From: Anaerolineaceae bacterium
GTDB taxonomy: Bacteria > Chloroflexota > Anaerolineae > Aggregatilineales > Phototrophicaceae
Assembly (NCBI GenBank): GCA_020634165.1
Contig: JACKCF010000007.1
Coordinates: 1-64,000 of the forward strand
Direction of reading: 5' to 3'
Length of the DNA: 64,000 nucleotides
Each line of letters starts with the position of its first letter. The first letter of the stretch is position 1. Both the position numbers and the translations under genes were made by a program. Below are positions 22,608 to 30,941 of this stretch, piece after piece. Below the pieces are notes generated by a model. That model was not told where the DNA came from, made no database searches, and was given only the letters and a program-made list of their open reading frames with translations.

Positions 22608-23921
22608 TTATAGCGTAATGACGTTTGTGCCTTCAGGATACTGTTTCATAACATGGCGAGTATCGACGACAGTTTTGCTGTTTTTCAAAACTTCTGGCCA
22701 GTCAAAAGTGCTGTGATTGGTCACGATGACGACGCAGTCCGCGCTTTGGAGCAGCTCGGTACTGTATGCGGTGCTCTTGAGGACGGTTTGGCCTTCAAGG
22801 CGCATAGATGGAACAAACGGATCGTGATAAACCACATCGGCACCTCTTTGCCGCAAAATCTCGATAATGTCGATGGCGGGGCTTTCGCGTAGGTCATTGA
22901 CATCGGGCTTATAGGCTACTCCCAGGACCACAATACGCGAGCCACGAACGGATTTACTGGCTTCATTGAGTGCATCGACTATTTTATTAACGACATACAG
23001 CGGCATGGATGTGTTGATCTCACTTGCCAGCTCGATAAAGCGGGCTGTGTAGTTAACAGTTTTCAGTTTCCAGCTCAGGTAATGCGGGTCAATCGGAATG
23101 CAGTGCCCACCGAGTCCTGGACCTGGATAGAAGGGCATGAAGCCAAATGGCTTGGTCGATGCCGCGTTGATGACTTCCCAAACATCAATGCCAAGTTTGT
23201 CACACATCAGCGCGACTTCGTTTGCCAGCCCGATGTTCACCGCCCGGAAAGTATTTTCCAGTAGCTTGGACATTTCAGCGGATGTTGGTGAAGAAACAGG
23301 TACCAGTGTGTCGATAGCATGGTTGTATAGCGCACAGGCAACTTCTGTACAGTCAGGCGTAATGCCACCAACGATCTTAGGCGTATTGCGGACACTATAA
23401 GTTTTGTTGCCAGGATCGATGCGTTCCGGGGAAAAGGCGATAAAGATGTCTTTACCGACTTCCAGCCCGCCCTCAGTCAATCGCGGCAGCAAGACCTCGA
23501 TTGTTGTGCCCGGGTAAGTCGTGCTTTCCAGAATGACCAGGGTGCCCGCTTTGGCAATCTTCTGAATGCTGGTGGTGGCCTGGTTGATATACGACATGTC
23601 TGGATCGCGATTCTTGCTCAGTGGCGTTGGAACGCAGATGCTGATGGCATCGGCCTCAGCCAGATCGTGATAATCACTTGTCGCGTACAATTTGCCATTC
23701 TCGACTACCGCGGCCAGACGCTCGGAGGAAATATCCTCGATATAGCTTTCACCCCGATTGAGCATATTGACCTTTTCAGGAATGAGATCGAGAGCAATCG
23801 TCTTCAGACCTGCTTCGGCCATTTCTACGGCCAGCGGTAGGCCAACGTATCCAGCACCAACGACACCGACAACAGCGGTCTTGTTGTTGATTTTATCCAG
23901 CAAAGCTTGTTTATGACTCAT
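22608..23921 (-). CDS. UDP-N-acetylhexosamine dehydrogenase (WbpA/WecC family)
   Basis: A 437-residue UDP-glucose/GDP-mannose dehydrogenase family enzyme. The Rossmann motif VGVVGAGYVGLPLA is at the start, and CVPTPL, ESTTYPGT and FSPERIDPG follow. Catalytic Cys274 lies in GLGGHCIPIDPHYLSW, the form seen in UDP-GlcNAc/UDP-ManNAc 6-dehydrogenases. The C-terminal UDP-binding domain has VLGVAYKPDVNDLRESPA. It oxidises C6 of a UDP-amino sugar to the uronic acid for surface glycan. ATG23921 is chosen from family alignment over an upstream Met at 23975. It may supply the GT26-containing fusion, but it stands alone here. Confidence 0.88.
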   Translation of the reverse strand: MSHKQALLDKINNKTAVVGVVGAGYVGLPLAVEMAEAGLKTIALDLIPEKVNMLNRGESYIEDISSERLAAVVENGKLYATSDYHDLAEADAISICVPTPLSKNRDPDMSYINQATTSIQKIAKAGTLVILESTTYPGTTIEVLLPRLTEGGLEVGKDIFIAFSPERIDPGNKTYSVRNTPKIVGGITPDCTEVACALYNHAIDTLVPVSSPTSAEMSKLLENTFRAVNIGLANEVALMCDKLGIDVWEVINAASTKPFGFMPFYPGPGLGGHCIPIDPHYLSWKLKTVNYTARFIELASEINTSMPLYVVNKIVDALNEASKSVRGSRIVVLGVAYKPDVNDLRESPAIDIIEILRQRGADVVYHDPFVPSMRLEGQTVLKSTAYSTELLQSADCVVIVTNHSTFDWPEVLKNSKTVVDTRHVMKQYPEGTNVITL

Positions 23922-23993
23922 GCCTTGAAGTCCTTTAGAGTGCCATGTAAACCGACTGATATTTTCGGTTATCATGATTTATTCGTAAGGACT

Positions 23994-24002
23994 AGTATAG
24001 CA
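23994..24002 (-). promoter_or_regulatory. extended -10 promoter of the UDP-sugar dehydrogenase gene
   Basis: Minus-strand TGC-TATACT (TATACT at 23994-23999), about 73 bases before the chosen start. No good -35 is seen at 16-18 bases, which fits an extended -10 type promoter. Confidence 0.45.
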
Positions 24003-24044
24003 TCAGCGGTGCCGACGGTTCCTTAACGGTCTGGAAATCGTAGG

Positions 24045-25061
24045 TTAAGTTTCGTCTTTTTTGCTACCCAGTCGGTTGCCGATCATGCTGCCAAACAGCG
24101 TATTCAGAATAGATTGGCTGCGGTCAACTTCAGGCATTTTGGCATTTTCGTCCCAATTGGCCTTATGTCGTGCATTGACCCACTTTTCATAGTGGTCAGA
24201 TGCAGCGATCAGTGCCGCTTCAATCGAATCCCGGTCTTGTTCACCAAGCAGCGACCGATACGCTTGCAATGCCTGGATCAATTGGTCCAGGCCTCGTGTC
24301 ATCGCCTCAGAGTTATTGAGGAGTTCATCGCGCAGGGCATCTGGGTGAATGTCAAAAAGGGGGCGTGTGAGGGCTGCGAACCCAGGATTAGTGAACCAGC
24401 CCATATCCTGCCAGTTTGGATGCTCCATCAAGGTTTGGAATAAAACGACACCGACAAGCCTCGGCAGGCTTTCAGTCATTCCTAGAACTGCATCATGTTC
24501 CAGCGGATCGAGAAAGCGCGGTTTGCTGCCCACAATACTTGCAAAGTTAAATGCCAGGTCTACAGCCGCTTTGATGCAATTTGCCGCTGGACTGAGCAGG
24601 ATGGCACTGTTGTCGAAAAGGTCTTCAGTTGCATTTTGTAAACTGTTGTCATTATCAAACAGGTGCTTGGGGTTCAGGATGGGTGTGATACCAACCAGAT
24701 GTTGTTCTTCAGAAAGATGCTTTTCCGCATACCGCAATGAAGGCTGCTTCAGCGGTGAAATGTCCAATACAACAGCCCCATCTCGCAAAAATCCGGCGAT
24801 GAGTTTGAGCGTTTCCTCAACATCTTCGTAGCTGACTGCCAGTACGACGATATCCGCTGTGGAAACTGCTCGGCCCAGGTCATGGTCACTGGTGTCAGTT
24901 GCGCCCATTTTCTGGGCTTCTTTTTCGTGGGCATTGTCATAATCGTGGCCAGTGATCGTAAATTGATGTTTGCCACCCTGGCGCTCATAGCGTTTGAGGG
25001 CTAATCCGAGTGAGCCTGTAATGCGGTTTAAACCGACGAACGTCACTTTAAGTTGAGCCAT
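24045..25061 (-). CDS. TyrA (prephenate dehydrogenase) family protein lacking catalytic residues
   Basis: A 338-residue protein with the TyrA architecture: N-terminal Rossmann domain, then an all-helical domain (LDPLEHDAVLGMTESLPRLVG). Two key elements are changed. The NAD loop reads VGLNRITGSLG, so the second and third glycines of GxGxxG are Asn and Thr. The catalytic His of the GxHPMAG motif is Thr126 (VGITPIL). It may bind a nucleotide or act on another substrate, but prephenate dehydrogenase activity is unlikely. The last 30 residues are basic and polar. It lies upstream of the UDP-sugar dehydrogenase on the same strand. Confidence 0.7.
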   Translation of the reverse strand: MAQLKVTFVGLNRITGSLGLALKRYERQGGKHQFTITGHDYDNAHEKEAQKMGATDTSDHDLGRAVSTADIVVLAVSYEDVEETLKLIAGFLRDGAVVLDISPLKQPSLRYAEKHLSEEQHLVGITPILNPKHLFDNDNSLQNATEDLFDNSAILLSPAANCIKAAVDLAFNFASIVGSKPRFLDPLEHDAVLGMTESLPRLVGVVLFQTLMEHPNWQDMGWFTNPGFAALTRPLFDIHPDALRDELLNNSEAMTRGLDQLIQALQAYRSLLGEQDRDSIEAALIAASDHYEKWVNARHKANWDENAKMPEVDRSQSILNTLFGSMIGNRLGSKKDET

Positions 25062-25155
25062 GATACCTACCTCATGTCGTTGTCAATGGGATTTGACGCT
25101 CATTATGCCACGCGGACGTCAAAAAGCCGTGAATATCTCTTACCTGTTCGAAGAA

Positions 25156-25689
25156 TCAGTTTTCACCATCTGCTTTTTTGAGGCGAGCCAGTAGGCGAAT
25201 ATAGTTTTCGGGGACATCCCCGCAATTATCCAAATGATGAGCATGATGGCCAACCAGGAAAACCACGAGCGGATCGCTGTTGATAGCCTTCAGCATATCA
25301 GCACCCCAGGCTGGATGTTGTTCTCTGACCATGAATGGGGCACGCCACCATGTCAGGTCATTTCTGGCGCTTAATCTGGCGAAAAGCGCTGGTGTAAATG
25401 ATTCAGCCAATACGGAGACGGTCTTCTGCCAGACGGCCAGATGATAACGTGCTTTACCTACATCATGCAGGAGGGCAGCAGCAGCTAATTCCGGTGGCGT
25501 TTCAGCGTGCTGGGTCAGGACGGTACGCAGGACGTTTAAACTATGAAGCTGCTCTGCGTGGGCCATTGTCTGGAACAACGCATACTCTTGAGCATTCAGA
25601 TACTGTCTTGCAAGCGTAGTATCTACGTCGGTGGTAAAAGCAAACAGGGCACGTAAGCCCTGTTTGATACGATACGTGATTGTTGTCAT
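25156..25689 (-). CDS. HD-domain phosphohydrolase
   Basis: A 177-residue protein with an HD domain: His49 (AEQLHSLNVL), His75-Asp76 (LLHDVGKARYHLAVW) and EQHPAWGADML further on, the metal-binding HD set. Such proteins hydrolyse nucleotides or phosphate esters. It starts seven bases from the stop of the M50 protease gene on the same strand, so they probably form an operon. Exact substrate unknown. Confidence 0.75.
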   Translation of the reverse strand: MTTITYRIKQGLRALFAFTTDVDTTLARQYLNAQEYALFQTMAHAEQLHSLNVLRTVLTQHAETPPELAAAALLHDVGKARYHLAVWQKTVSVLAESFTPALFARLSARNDLTWWRAPFMVREQHPAWGADMLKAINSDPLVVFLVGHHAHHLDNCGDVPENYIRLLARLKKADGEN

Positions 25690-25695
25690 GTGTCG

Positions 25696-26532
25696 CTAGA
25701 CGGTCATTCCAAGTAATGTGAACACCAATCGATTGGTCGGCTCGCCGATCAGAATACCAAAGGGACTTGGTACACCTGGTAAAAAGCTAATCAGGAAGAG
25801 GAAGAAGAAGATCAACTGCGTCAGTTGTGCCCAACGCTGCCACTGATAAGCGGGTTCCTGCAAAAACCGTGAGAGCGGTGCCATGTTTTGCTGTACCCAG
25901 ACCGGAACCTGCTTCCGCATCAGGAATTGTCCGGGTAGGATGCCGAGCATCATATGCCAGCCATCCAGCGGGGCCAGCGGCAGTAGATTAAAGAATCCGA
26001 TCAGGACGTTGTAATACACAGACATTACCAGTACCAGCGCTACAAGATCAATCGGTTGACTGACGTTGCTTGGCCGAATCATCAGGAGATAGGCAAATGT
26101 CGGATTAAAGATCAACCGGAGCAGGATAGCACTCACGAGCGCAAGCAAAAAGTTCGAAAGCGGACCTGCGGCTGTCGCCCAGAATGCGCCCCAGCGAGGG
26201 TTACGCATGCGATGTGGCTGGAAACGCGCCAAGCCAATCGCCAGGAAACTCATGCCGCCATATTGCATGTACATGAAAATGAACAGCAAAATGACCAGAA
26301 TCGGGCCAATATCTCCGAACAGCCCGCCCATCAACACAAAAATTGCCAGGTATACGACCCAACCAGCCGGGGCGATGTGTGCGAATGGATTAAGCGTTAG
26401 TTTGCCCAGCTCTTTAGGTGTTGGGTCGCCCCACCAATAAGCGACTAAATTGTGGGCAAATTCATGGAATGTCATGCCAGCGAAGAGCACAATCAGGGTG
26501 ATCGGCAGAATTATCAGAAAGTCAGTAATCAA
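25696..26532 (-). CDS. site-2-protease-type zinc metallopeptidase (M50)
   Basis: A 278-residue integral membrane protein with about six hydrophobic segments. The zinc site HEFAH (His23, Glu24, His27) lies in the first membrane helix. The second motif, NLLPLAPLDGWH, contains the Asp that completes the zinc ligands. It is the short form without PDZ domain, similar to proteins that cut transmembrane substrates during signalling. FPPF-like C-terminal loops are present (SFLPGVPSPFGI). The HD gene follows immediately. Confidence 0.85.
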   Translation of the reverse strand: MITDFLIILPITLIVLFAGMTFHEFAHNLVAYWWGDPTPKELGKLTLNPFAHIAPAGWVVYLAIFVLMGGLFGDIGPILVILLFIFMYMQYGGMSFLAIGLARFQPHRMRNPRWGAFWATAAGPLSNFLLALVSAILLRLIFNPTFAYLLMIRPSNVSQPIDLVALVLVMSVYYNVLIGFFNLLPLAPLDGWHMMLGILPGQFLMRKQVPVWVQQNMAPLSRFLQEPAYQWQRWAQLTQLIFFFLFLISFLPGVPSPFGILIGEPTNRLVFTLLGMTV

Positions 26533-26564
26533 AGGTCATACTCCAGAACCTCGTAATCAGTCGC

Positions 26565-26573
26565 AGTATACCA
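26565..26573 (-). promoter_or_regulatory. extended -10 promoter for the M50-HD operon
   Basis: Minus-strand TGG-TATACT (TATACT at 26565-26570), 33 bases before the M50 start; no convincing -35. Confidence 0.4.
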
Positions 26574-26783
26574 TAAATCCGTCCTCGACTATTCCACAAC
26601 GCAGCCGTTTCTAACCGTGTTTATATATATGGGTCAGTTGATAGCATGTTCAGGGATGCGCCTCTGTTTCTTAACATCGGCCTATCGTATTATGGAACCT
26701 AAATGTGTTATTTTTAGCCGACACAAGATTAGTTTTTGTAACCATGGACAGCCTAAACCGCTAGATGACGGAGCTAATGACCT

Positions 26784-27956
26784 GTGAAACGAGTTTTGTT
26801 ATTAATGTCTGATACCGGTGGCGGCCATCGCGCTGCTGCTGAGGCCATTCGCGACGCACTCTACAAGAAATACGGTCAAGACAGGGTAACAGCGACCCTG
26901 GTCGATATGTTTAAAGCCAGCCGTTTCCCTTACAACTACATGCCGGAGTTTTATCCCTGGATTGTTAGTCACGGAAAAACAACCTATGCACTGGGCTACA
27001 GATTGTCGGATACAGCCCGTCGTACCGCTGTTTTATCGCGTTGGATCTACATGATTAATGCACCGCGCTACCGCAAAATAGTCCGGGAAAATCCCGCAGA
27101 TGTGGTGGTGTCATGCCATAGCATTCTGACGCGACCATCTATGCACATCTATGCGCGCCTCCCTCAGCGCCCACCTTTTTTGACGGTGATTACGGACCTG
27201 GTGACAACCCATCATTTCTGGTACGAAGAACGTGCCGACTTCACCTTTGCGCCGACCCAATTTGCATATGATCGCGGTATCGAAATTGGCATGTCAGCCG
27301 AGAAGATGCGCGTAGTGGGTCTGCCAGTGCATCCTGATTTTGTCGAATCACTCATCAGCAAAGAAGAAGCGCGTAAACAATTAGGGTGGGATAATGACAA
27401 ACCAGTCATTCTGATGGTGGCAGGTGGCGATGGTATGGGCACAATTTACGAGACAGCCTGCGCCATTAACCAGAAACAGCTCAATTGCCAGCTAGCCATT
27501 GTTTCTGGGCGCAATGAATCGCTGCGCCAGGACCTGCACAATGTTCAGTGGAACCAGCCGACCCACATTTATGGCTTTGTCACCAATATGCCGATCCTGA
27601 TGGCAGGGGCGGACATGATGATTACCAAAGCAGGTCCGGCGTCTATCACCGAGGCAGCGATTGCGGGCCTTCCTATGATTCTCAATGACCGTATCCCTGG
27701 CCAGGAAGATGGCAATATCATTTATGTCGCTGAACATAATGCGGGTGTATATGCTCCCGATCCCGAAATCGTTGCCAGTACTGTCGTTGGGTGGCTGAGT
27801 GAAGGCATTGAAGGCCTAAAACGTCGTTCTGGCTTTGCTCGCAAGATTGCCAACCCCAATGCTGCGTTCGATATCGCAGAATCCATTTGGGGTTGGGCAC
27901 ACAAGCAGCCAATCGTGAATCCTCAACCGCACTGGAAGCAGCGTCCCTTAAACTAA
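26784..27956 (+). CDS. MGDG-synthase-like / processive diacylglycerol glycosyltransferase (GT28)
   Basis: A 390-residue GT-B enzyme. The N-terminal MGDG synthase domain has LMSDTGGGHRAAAEAIRDAL and a YNYMPEFYPWIVSHG stretch. The C-terminal GT28 domain has VAGGDGMGTI, IYGFVTNMPILMAGADMMITKAGPASITEA, the family nucleotide-sugar signature, and GQEDGNIIYV. It transfers galactose or glucose from the UDP-sugar to diacylglycerol, making membrane glycolipid. The start is GTG with GGAG ten bases upstream. Single gene; its 3' end faces the ABM gene four bases away. Confidence 0.88.
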   Translation: MKRVLLLMSDTGGGHRAAAEAIRDALYKKYGQDRVTATLVDMFKASRFPYNYMPEFYPWIVSHGKTTYALGYRLSDTARRTAVLSRWIYMINAPRYRKIVRENPADVVVSCHSILTRPSMHIYARLPQRPPFLTVITDLVTTHHFWYEERADFTFAPTQFAYDRGIEIGMSAEKMRVVGLPVHPDFVESLISKEEARKQLGWDNDKPVILMVAGGDGMGTIYETACAINQKQLNCQLAIVSGRNESLRQDLHNVQWNQPTHIYGFVTNMPILMAGADMMITKAGPASITEAAIAGLPMILNDRIPGQEDGNIIYVAEHNAGVYAPDPEIVASTVVGWLSEGIEGLKRRSGFARKIANPNAAFDIAESIWGWAHKQPIVNPQPHWKQRPLN

Positions 27957-27960
27957 GACA

Positions 27961-28257
27961 CTAGCCAAGGTCGATCTGGGTGTAGTGCTCAACGGTTGGG
28001 AACGGATCATAGAAGTGATGGAGTAGTGTTTTCCAGCGCTGGTAGTCATCGGACCCACGAAAGCCAATTGTGTGGTCTTCGAGAGTCTGCCACCATACCA
28101 GCAGCAGGTACTTGTTGTCGACTTCCAGACATTTCTGTAGTTCATGCCGAACATAACCATTTGTGGAAGCGATTATTTTGCTCGCTTCTTTGAATGCAAT
28201 TTCAAATGCCTGTGATTGTCCGGGCACAATGTTCAGCATGGCAACTTCAAGGATCAT
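27961..28257 (-). CDS. antibiotic-biosynthesis-monooxygenase (ABM) domain protein
   Basis: A 98-residue protein of the dimeric alpha/beta-barrel ABM family: ILEVAMLNIVPGQSQAFEIAFKEA, NGYVRHELQKCLEVDNKYLLLVWWQTLEDHTIGFRGS and WKTLLHHFYDPFPTVEHY. Members are cofactor-free quinol or small-molecule oxygenases, or simply unknown. Length is normal. Single convergent gene. Confidence 0.82.
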   Translation of the reverse strand: MILEVAMLNIVPGQSQAFEIAFKEASKIIASTNGYVRHELQKCLEVDNKYLLLVWWQTLEDHTIGFRGSDDYQRWKTLLHHFYDPFPTVEHYTQIDLG

Positions 28258-28327
28258 AGTTGTTCTCTTCTGATGTCATAGGTAAGATGGCGCAGATTGT
28301 AGCAGGTGTTTGATTGGTTTAGGCATA

Positions 28328-29086
28328 ATGTCTCAGCAACCTATCCAATACGCTGTTGATCTCATCCGTACGGCGAGAAACATCGTCATTCTGACGGGTG
28401 CTGGCGTCAGCAAAGAATCCGGTGTGCCCACTTTCAGGGAGGCGATGCACGGCTTGTGGGCCAAATATGATCCTCAGCAGTTAGCAACACCCTATGCCTT
28501 CCGTGCAAATCCACAGCTCGTATGGGATTGGTATGAGTGGCGGCGCGGGCTTGTTCGTGAAGCGCAGCCCAACGCGGGTCATATCGCCTTGGCACATCTT
28601 GAGCATTTGCACTCTGGAAACGTCCTGACAATCACACAGAACGTTGATGACCTGCATGAGCGTGCTGGAACCCGCAGTATCATCCATCTACACGGTAATA
28701 TTGCCCAAAATAAGTGCTTTGAGGCTTGCCAGGGTGAACCGACCCAGATTGATACGATTGATCTTGATGACGATGGTCGGCCTCCCCATTGCCCACACTG
28801 CGGCGGTTTAGTTCGCCCGGATGTGGTTTGGTTCGGAGAATCACTGCCTGTGCAAGCGATCAATCAGGCGATTGAGGCCAGCCAGTTTTGTGATGTGATG
28901 CTTGTCGTTGGCACATCCGGCTTAGTGAACCCGGCGGCCCAACTGCCGAAGCTTGCTGCCCAGAATGGCGCGACAGTCATCGAGATAAATCCTGATACGA
29001 CGCCCATTACGCCGATTGCGAAGGTCAAATTGAATGGCACGTCTGGCGATTTGTTACCGCAAATGATAGCGGTTCTGGAGGCTTGA
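28328..29086 (+). CDS. sirtuin NAD-dependent protein deacylase, class III type
   Basis: A 252-residue sirtuin. GAGVSKESGVPTFRE and TQNVDDLHERAG bind NAD, His122 in HLHGN is the catalytic base, and Cys130/134 with Cys155/158 hold the zinc. Tyr69 and Arg72 (YEWR) form the Y-x-x-R pair that recognises succinyl or malonyl groups in CobB and SIRT5, so desuccinylase activity is predicted. ATG28328 is used; an upstream TTG would add six residues without family support. The stop overlaps the start of the next gene by one base. Confidence 0.92.
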   Translation: MSQQPIQYAVDLIRTARNIVILTGAGVSKESGVPTFREAMHGLWAKYDPQQLATPYAFRANPQLVWDWYEWRRGLVREAQPNAGHIALAHLEHLHSGNVLTITQNVDDLHERAGTRSIIHLHGNIAQNKCFEACQGEPTQIDTIDLDDDGRPPHCPHCGGLVRPDVVWFGESLPVQAINQAIEASQFCDVMLVVGTSGLVNPAAQLPKLAAQNGATVIEINPDTTPITPIAKVKLNGTSGDLLPQMIAVLEA

Positions 29087-30162
29087 TGCGACGCTTCTTA
29101 TGGGGTGTCATCTGTATTTGTGCTTGTTTGCTCACGATAGGTGTGGCGCTCGCGGATAGTGATGGTACATGGGATGTGTTCCTGGAACGAGGAACATCCG
29201 ATGGGGCTGATAGCCTGATCTTCGTGGATGTACTCACGGGAGAAACTCATGAGATGGTCACACATGGCGAGCGCTATACACGGCTTCGCAACGGTATTCT
29301 TTATTACGATTCCAGTCAGCAGGCGGTCCTATTTGCCCAACCGGATCAGGCCGAACCACAAGCTCATCCTTACATTCACATGGACCCAGACGCTCGCCGC
29401 ATCGACTGGACGACATCGGATGATAAGCGCCAGATTGCCTGGACATTGACTTATGGCCCACCAGAAGCCATCACAACAGTAACACATGTGTTGTCGGCAG
29501 ATGGTACGGGACCACATGAGGTACTTTCTGATGGACCTCAGATTGGCGTGCGTGTTCTGCCAATTACTTTTTCTGACGATGGTAATCGTTTGTTCGTGGA
29601 TATGTATCCAGATGGCCTTGAGCGTTATGTGGCATACTCACAATATGCGGGTTTGCATCAGTTAGATTTGGAAACAGGCGAGTTGACACCCTTGCCAGGG
29701 GAACCTGGCTGTTTTTGCGGGGCTGGAATCCGAGGCAATAGTTTTGTGCGCCTTAGCCTGAACAGTGATCCATCTGCATTTGATGTGCGCTACTACAACC
29801 TGGCCAGCGACCGCGCTGTAACCATTCCTGCGCAGGGATTCAACAACTTCACCCAAGCCGGTGATGTCCTGCTGACTTCAGACGGGCTACAGGCAGTATA
29901 TGCGCTATCAGACGTATCCGATTTTGGGACAGCCCAGCAGTCGATCCGAACTGTGTTCATGCTGGTTGATCTGCGTGCCATGCGTCAGCGTCCACTCACA
30001 GAACCCATTACGACCTATGTACATCCGTTACAATGGACCGAAGACAACAGCGCAATCTTGTTCACCAGCACACAGAACAACGGGACCTGGAAGGTCAGCC
30101 TGGAAACTGGACAGCTCCAAAAAGTTGCGGAAGCCGCATTCTTGGGTAGCATTCAAGAGTAG
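29086..30162 (+). CDS. exported beta-propeller-like protein
   Basis: A 358-residue protein with a signal peptide (RFLWGVICICACLLTIGVA before ALADS). The rest is beta-rich with repeated blocks typical of WD40/TolB-like propellers (DSLIFVDVLTGETHEMV, QLDLETGELTPLPGEPG, WTEDNSAILFTSTQNNG). No catalytic motif is visible; a binding or scaffold role outside the membrane is likely. Translation is coupled to the sirtuin (TGATG), which is unexpected because the sirtuin is cytosolic. Confidence 0.6.
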   Translation: MRRFLWGVICICACLLTIGVALADSDGTWDVFLERGTSDGADSLIFVDVLTGETHEMVTHGERYTRLRNGILYYDSSQQAVLFAQPDQAEPQAHPYIHMDPDARRIDWTTSDDKRQIAWTLTYGPPEAITTVTHVLSADGTGPHEVLSDGPQIGVRVLPITFSDDGNRLFVDMYPDGLERYVAYSQYAGLHQLDLETGELTPLPGEPGCFCGAGIRGNSFVRLSLNSDPSAFDVRYYNLASDRAVTIPAQGFNNFTQAGDVLLTSDGLQAVYALSDVSDFGTAQQSIRTVFMLVDLRAMRQRPLTEPITTYVHPLQWTEDNSAILFTSTQNNGTWKVSLETGQLQKVAEAAFLGSIQE

Positions 30163-30237
30163 CTGAATAAATGTCCGAACCTTACTTGTCGGTAGATAGG
30201 TCGGATGTAGAATGTAATTTATACGTATATAGGTCAG

Positions 30238-30936
30238 ATGGTGATAATGCCCGCAAACGACGAACTGAAAGCGCTGCAAGAGAAGTATCGTAAAATTGCA
30301 CCGCTTCTGGAAGCCGAATACGGACGCAAGACATTTAAACCGCATGATGGGATGGATGAATTGGTCAGTTGTATCCTCAGCCAGAGTACAACCGACGCCA
30401 ATCGTGACCGGGGTTTCGATGCGCTAAAAGCGAAGTATCCGAGTTGGAAGTCTGTGCGCAGCGCGCCAGAAGAGGAACTGATTGATACCATTCGGCCCGC
30501 AGGGCTGGCTAATTCCAAAGGCCCACGCATTCAGGCTGCTCTGGCGCAGATTTACGACGAGCGTGGTGAATACAATATCGATTTCCTCGAAGATATGCCT
30601 GTTGACGATGCAAAAGAGTGGTTGAAAGCGCTGCCAGGTGTTGGTCCAAAGACAGCCGCTATTGTACTTTGTTTTGGCTATGGCAGGCCAGCTTTCCCGG
30701 TAGATACGCATATCCATCGTGTTGGCAAGCGCATTGGCTTTTTGCCGAATAACATCAGTGCGGATAATGCCCATCCACTGATGGAAGCTATCGTCCCGCC
30801 GGAAGAATATTACCCGTTTCATTTGCAGATGATTTATCATGGACGTGCCATCTGCAAAGCGCGTAACCCGCTTTGCGAAAAGTGCCCCATTTCACAGTAT
30901 TGTGACTATTACGTCGAAGAAGTCCTAGAAAGCTAG
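30238..30936 (+). CDS. endonuclease III family DNA glycosylase
   Basis: A 232-residue HhH-GPD glycosylase. The helix-hairpin-helix LPGVGPKTA carries Lys138 and VDTHIHR carries Asp156; their spacing of 18 equals that of E. coli Nth (K120/D138). A 4Fe-4S cluster is formed by C-x6-C-x2-C-x5-C (CKARNPLCEKCPISQYC). It removes oxidised pyrimidines or related lesions and cuts the abasic site. ATG30238 or ATG30247 could be the start. A sensor kinase gene starts five bases after the stop. Confidence 0.88.
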   Translation: MVIMPANDELKALQEKYRKIAPLLEAEYGRKTFKPHDGMDELVSCILSQSTTDANRDRGFDALKAKYPSWKSVRSAPEEELIDTIRPAGLANSKGPRIQAALAQIYDERGEYNIDFLEDMPVDDAKEWLKALPGVGPKTAAIVLCFGYGRPAFPVDTHIHRVGKRIGFLPNNISADNAHPLMEAIVPPEEYYPFHLQMIYHGRAICKARNPLCEKCPISQYCDYYVEEVLES

Positions 30937-30941
30937 TATGG

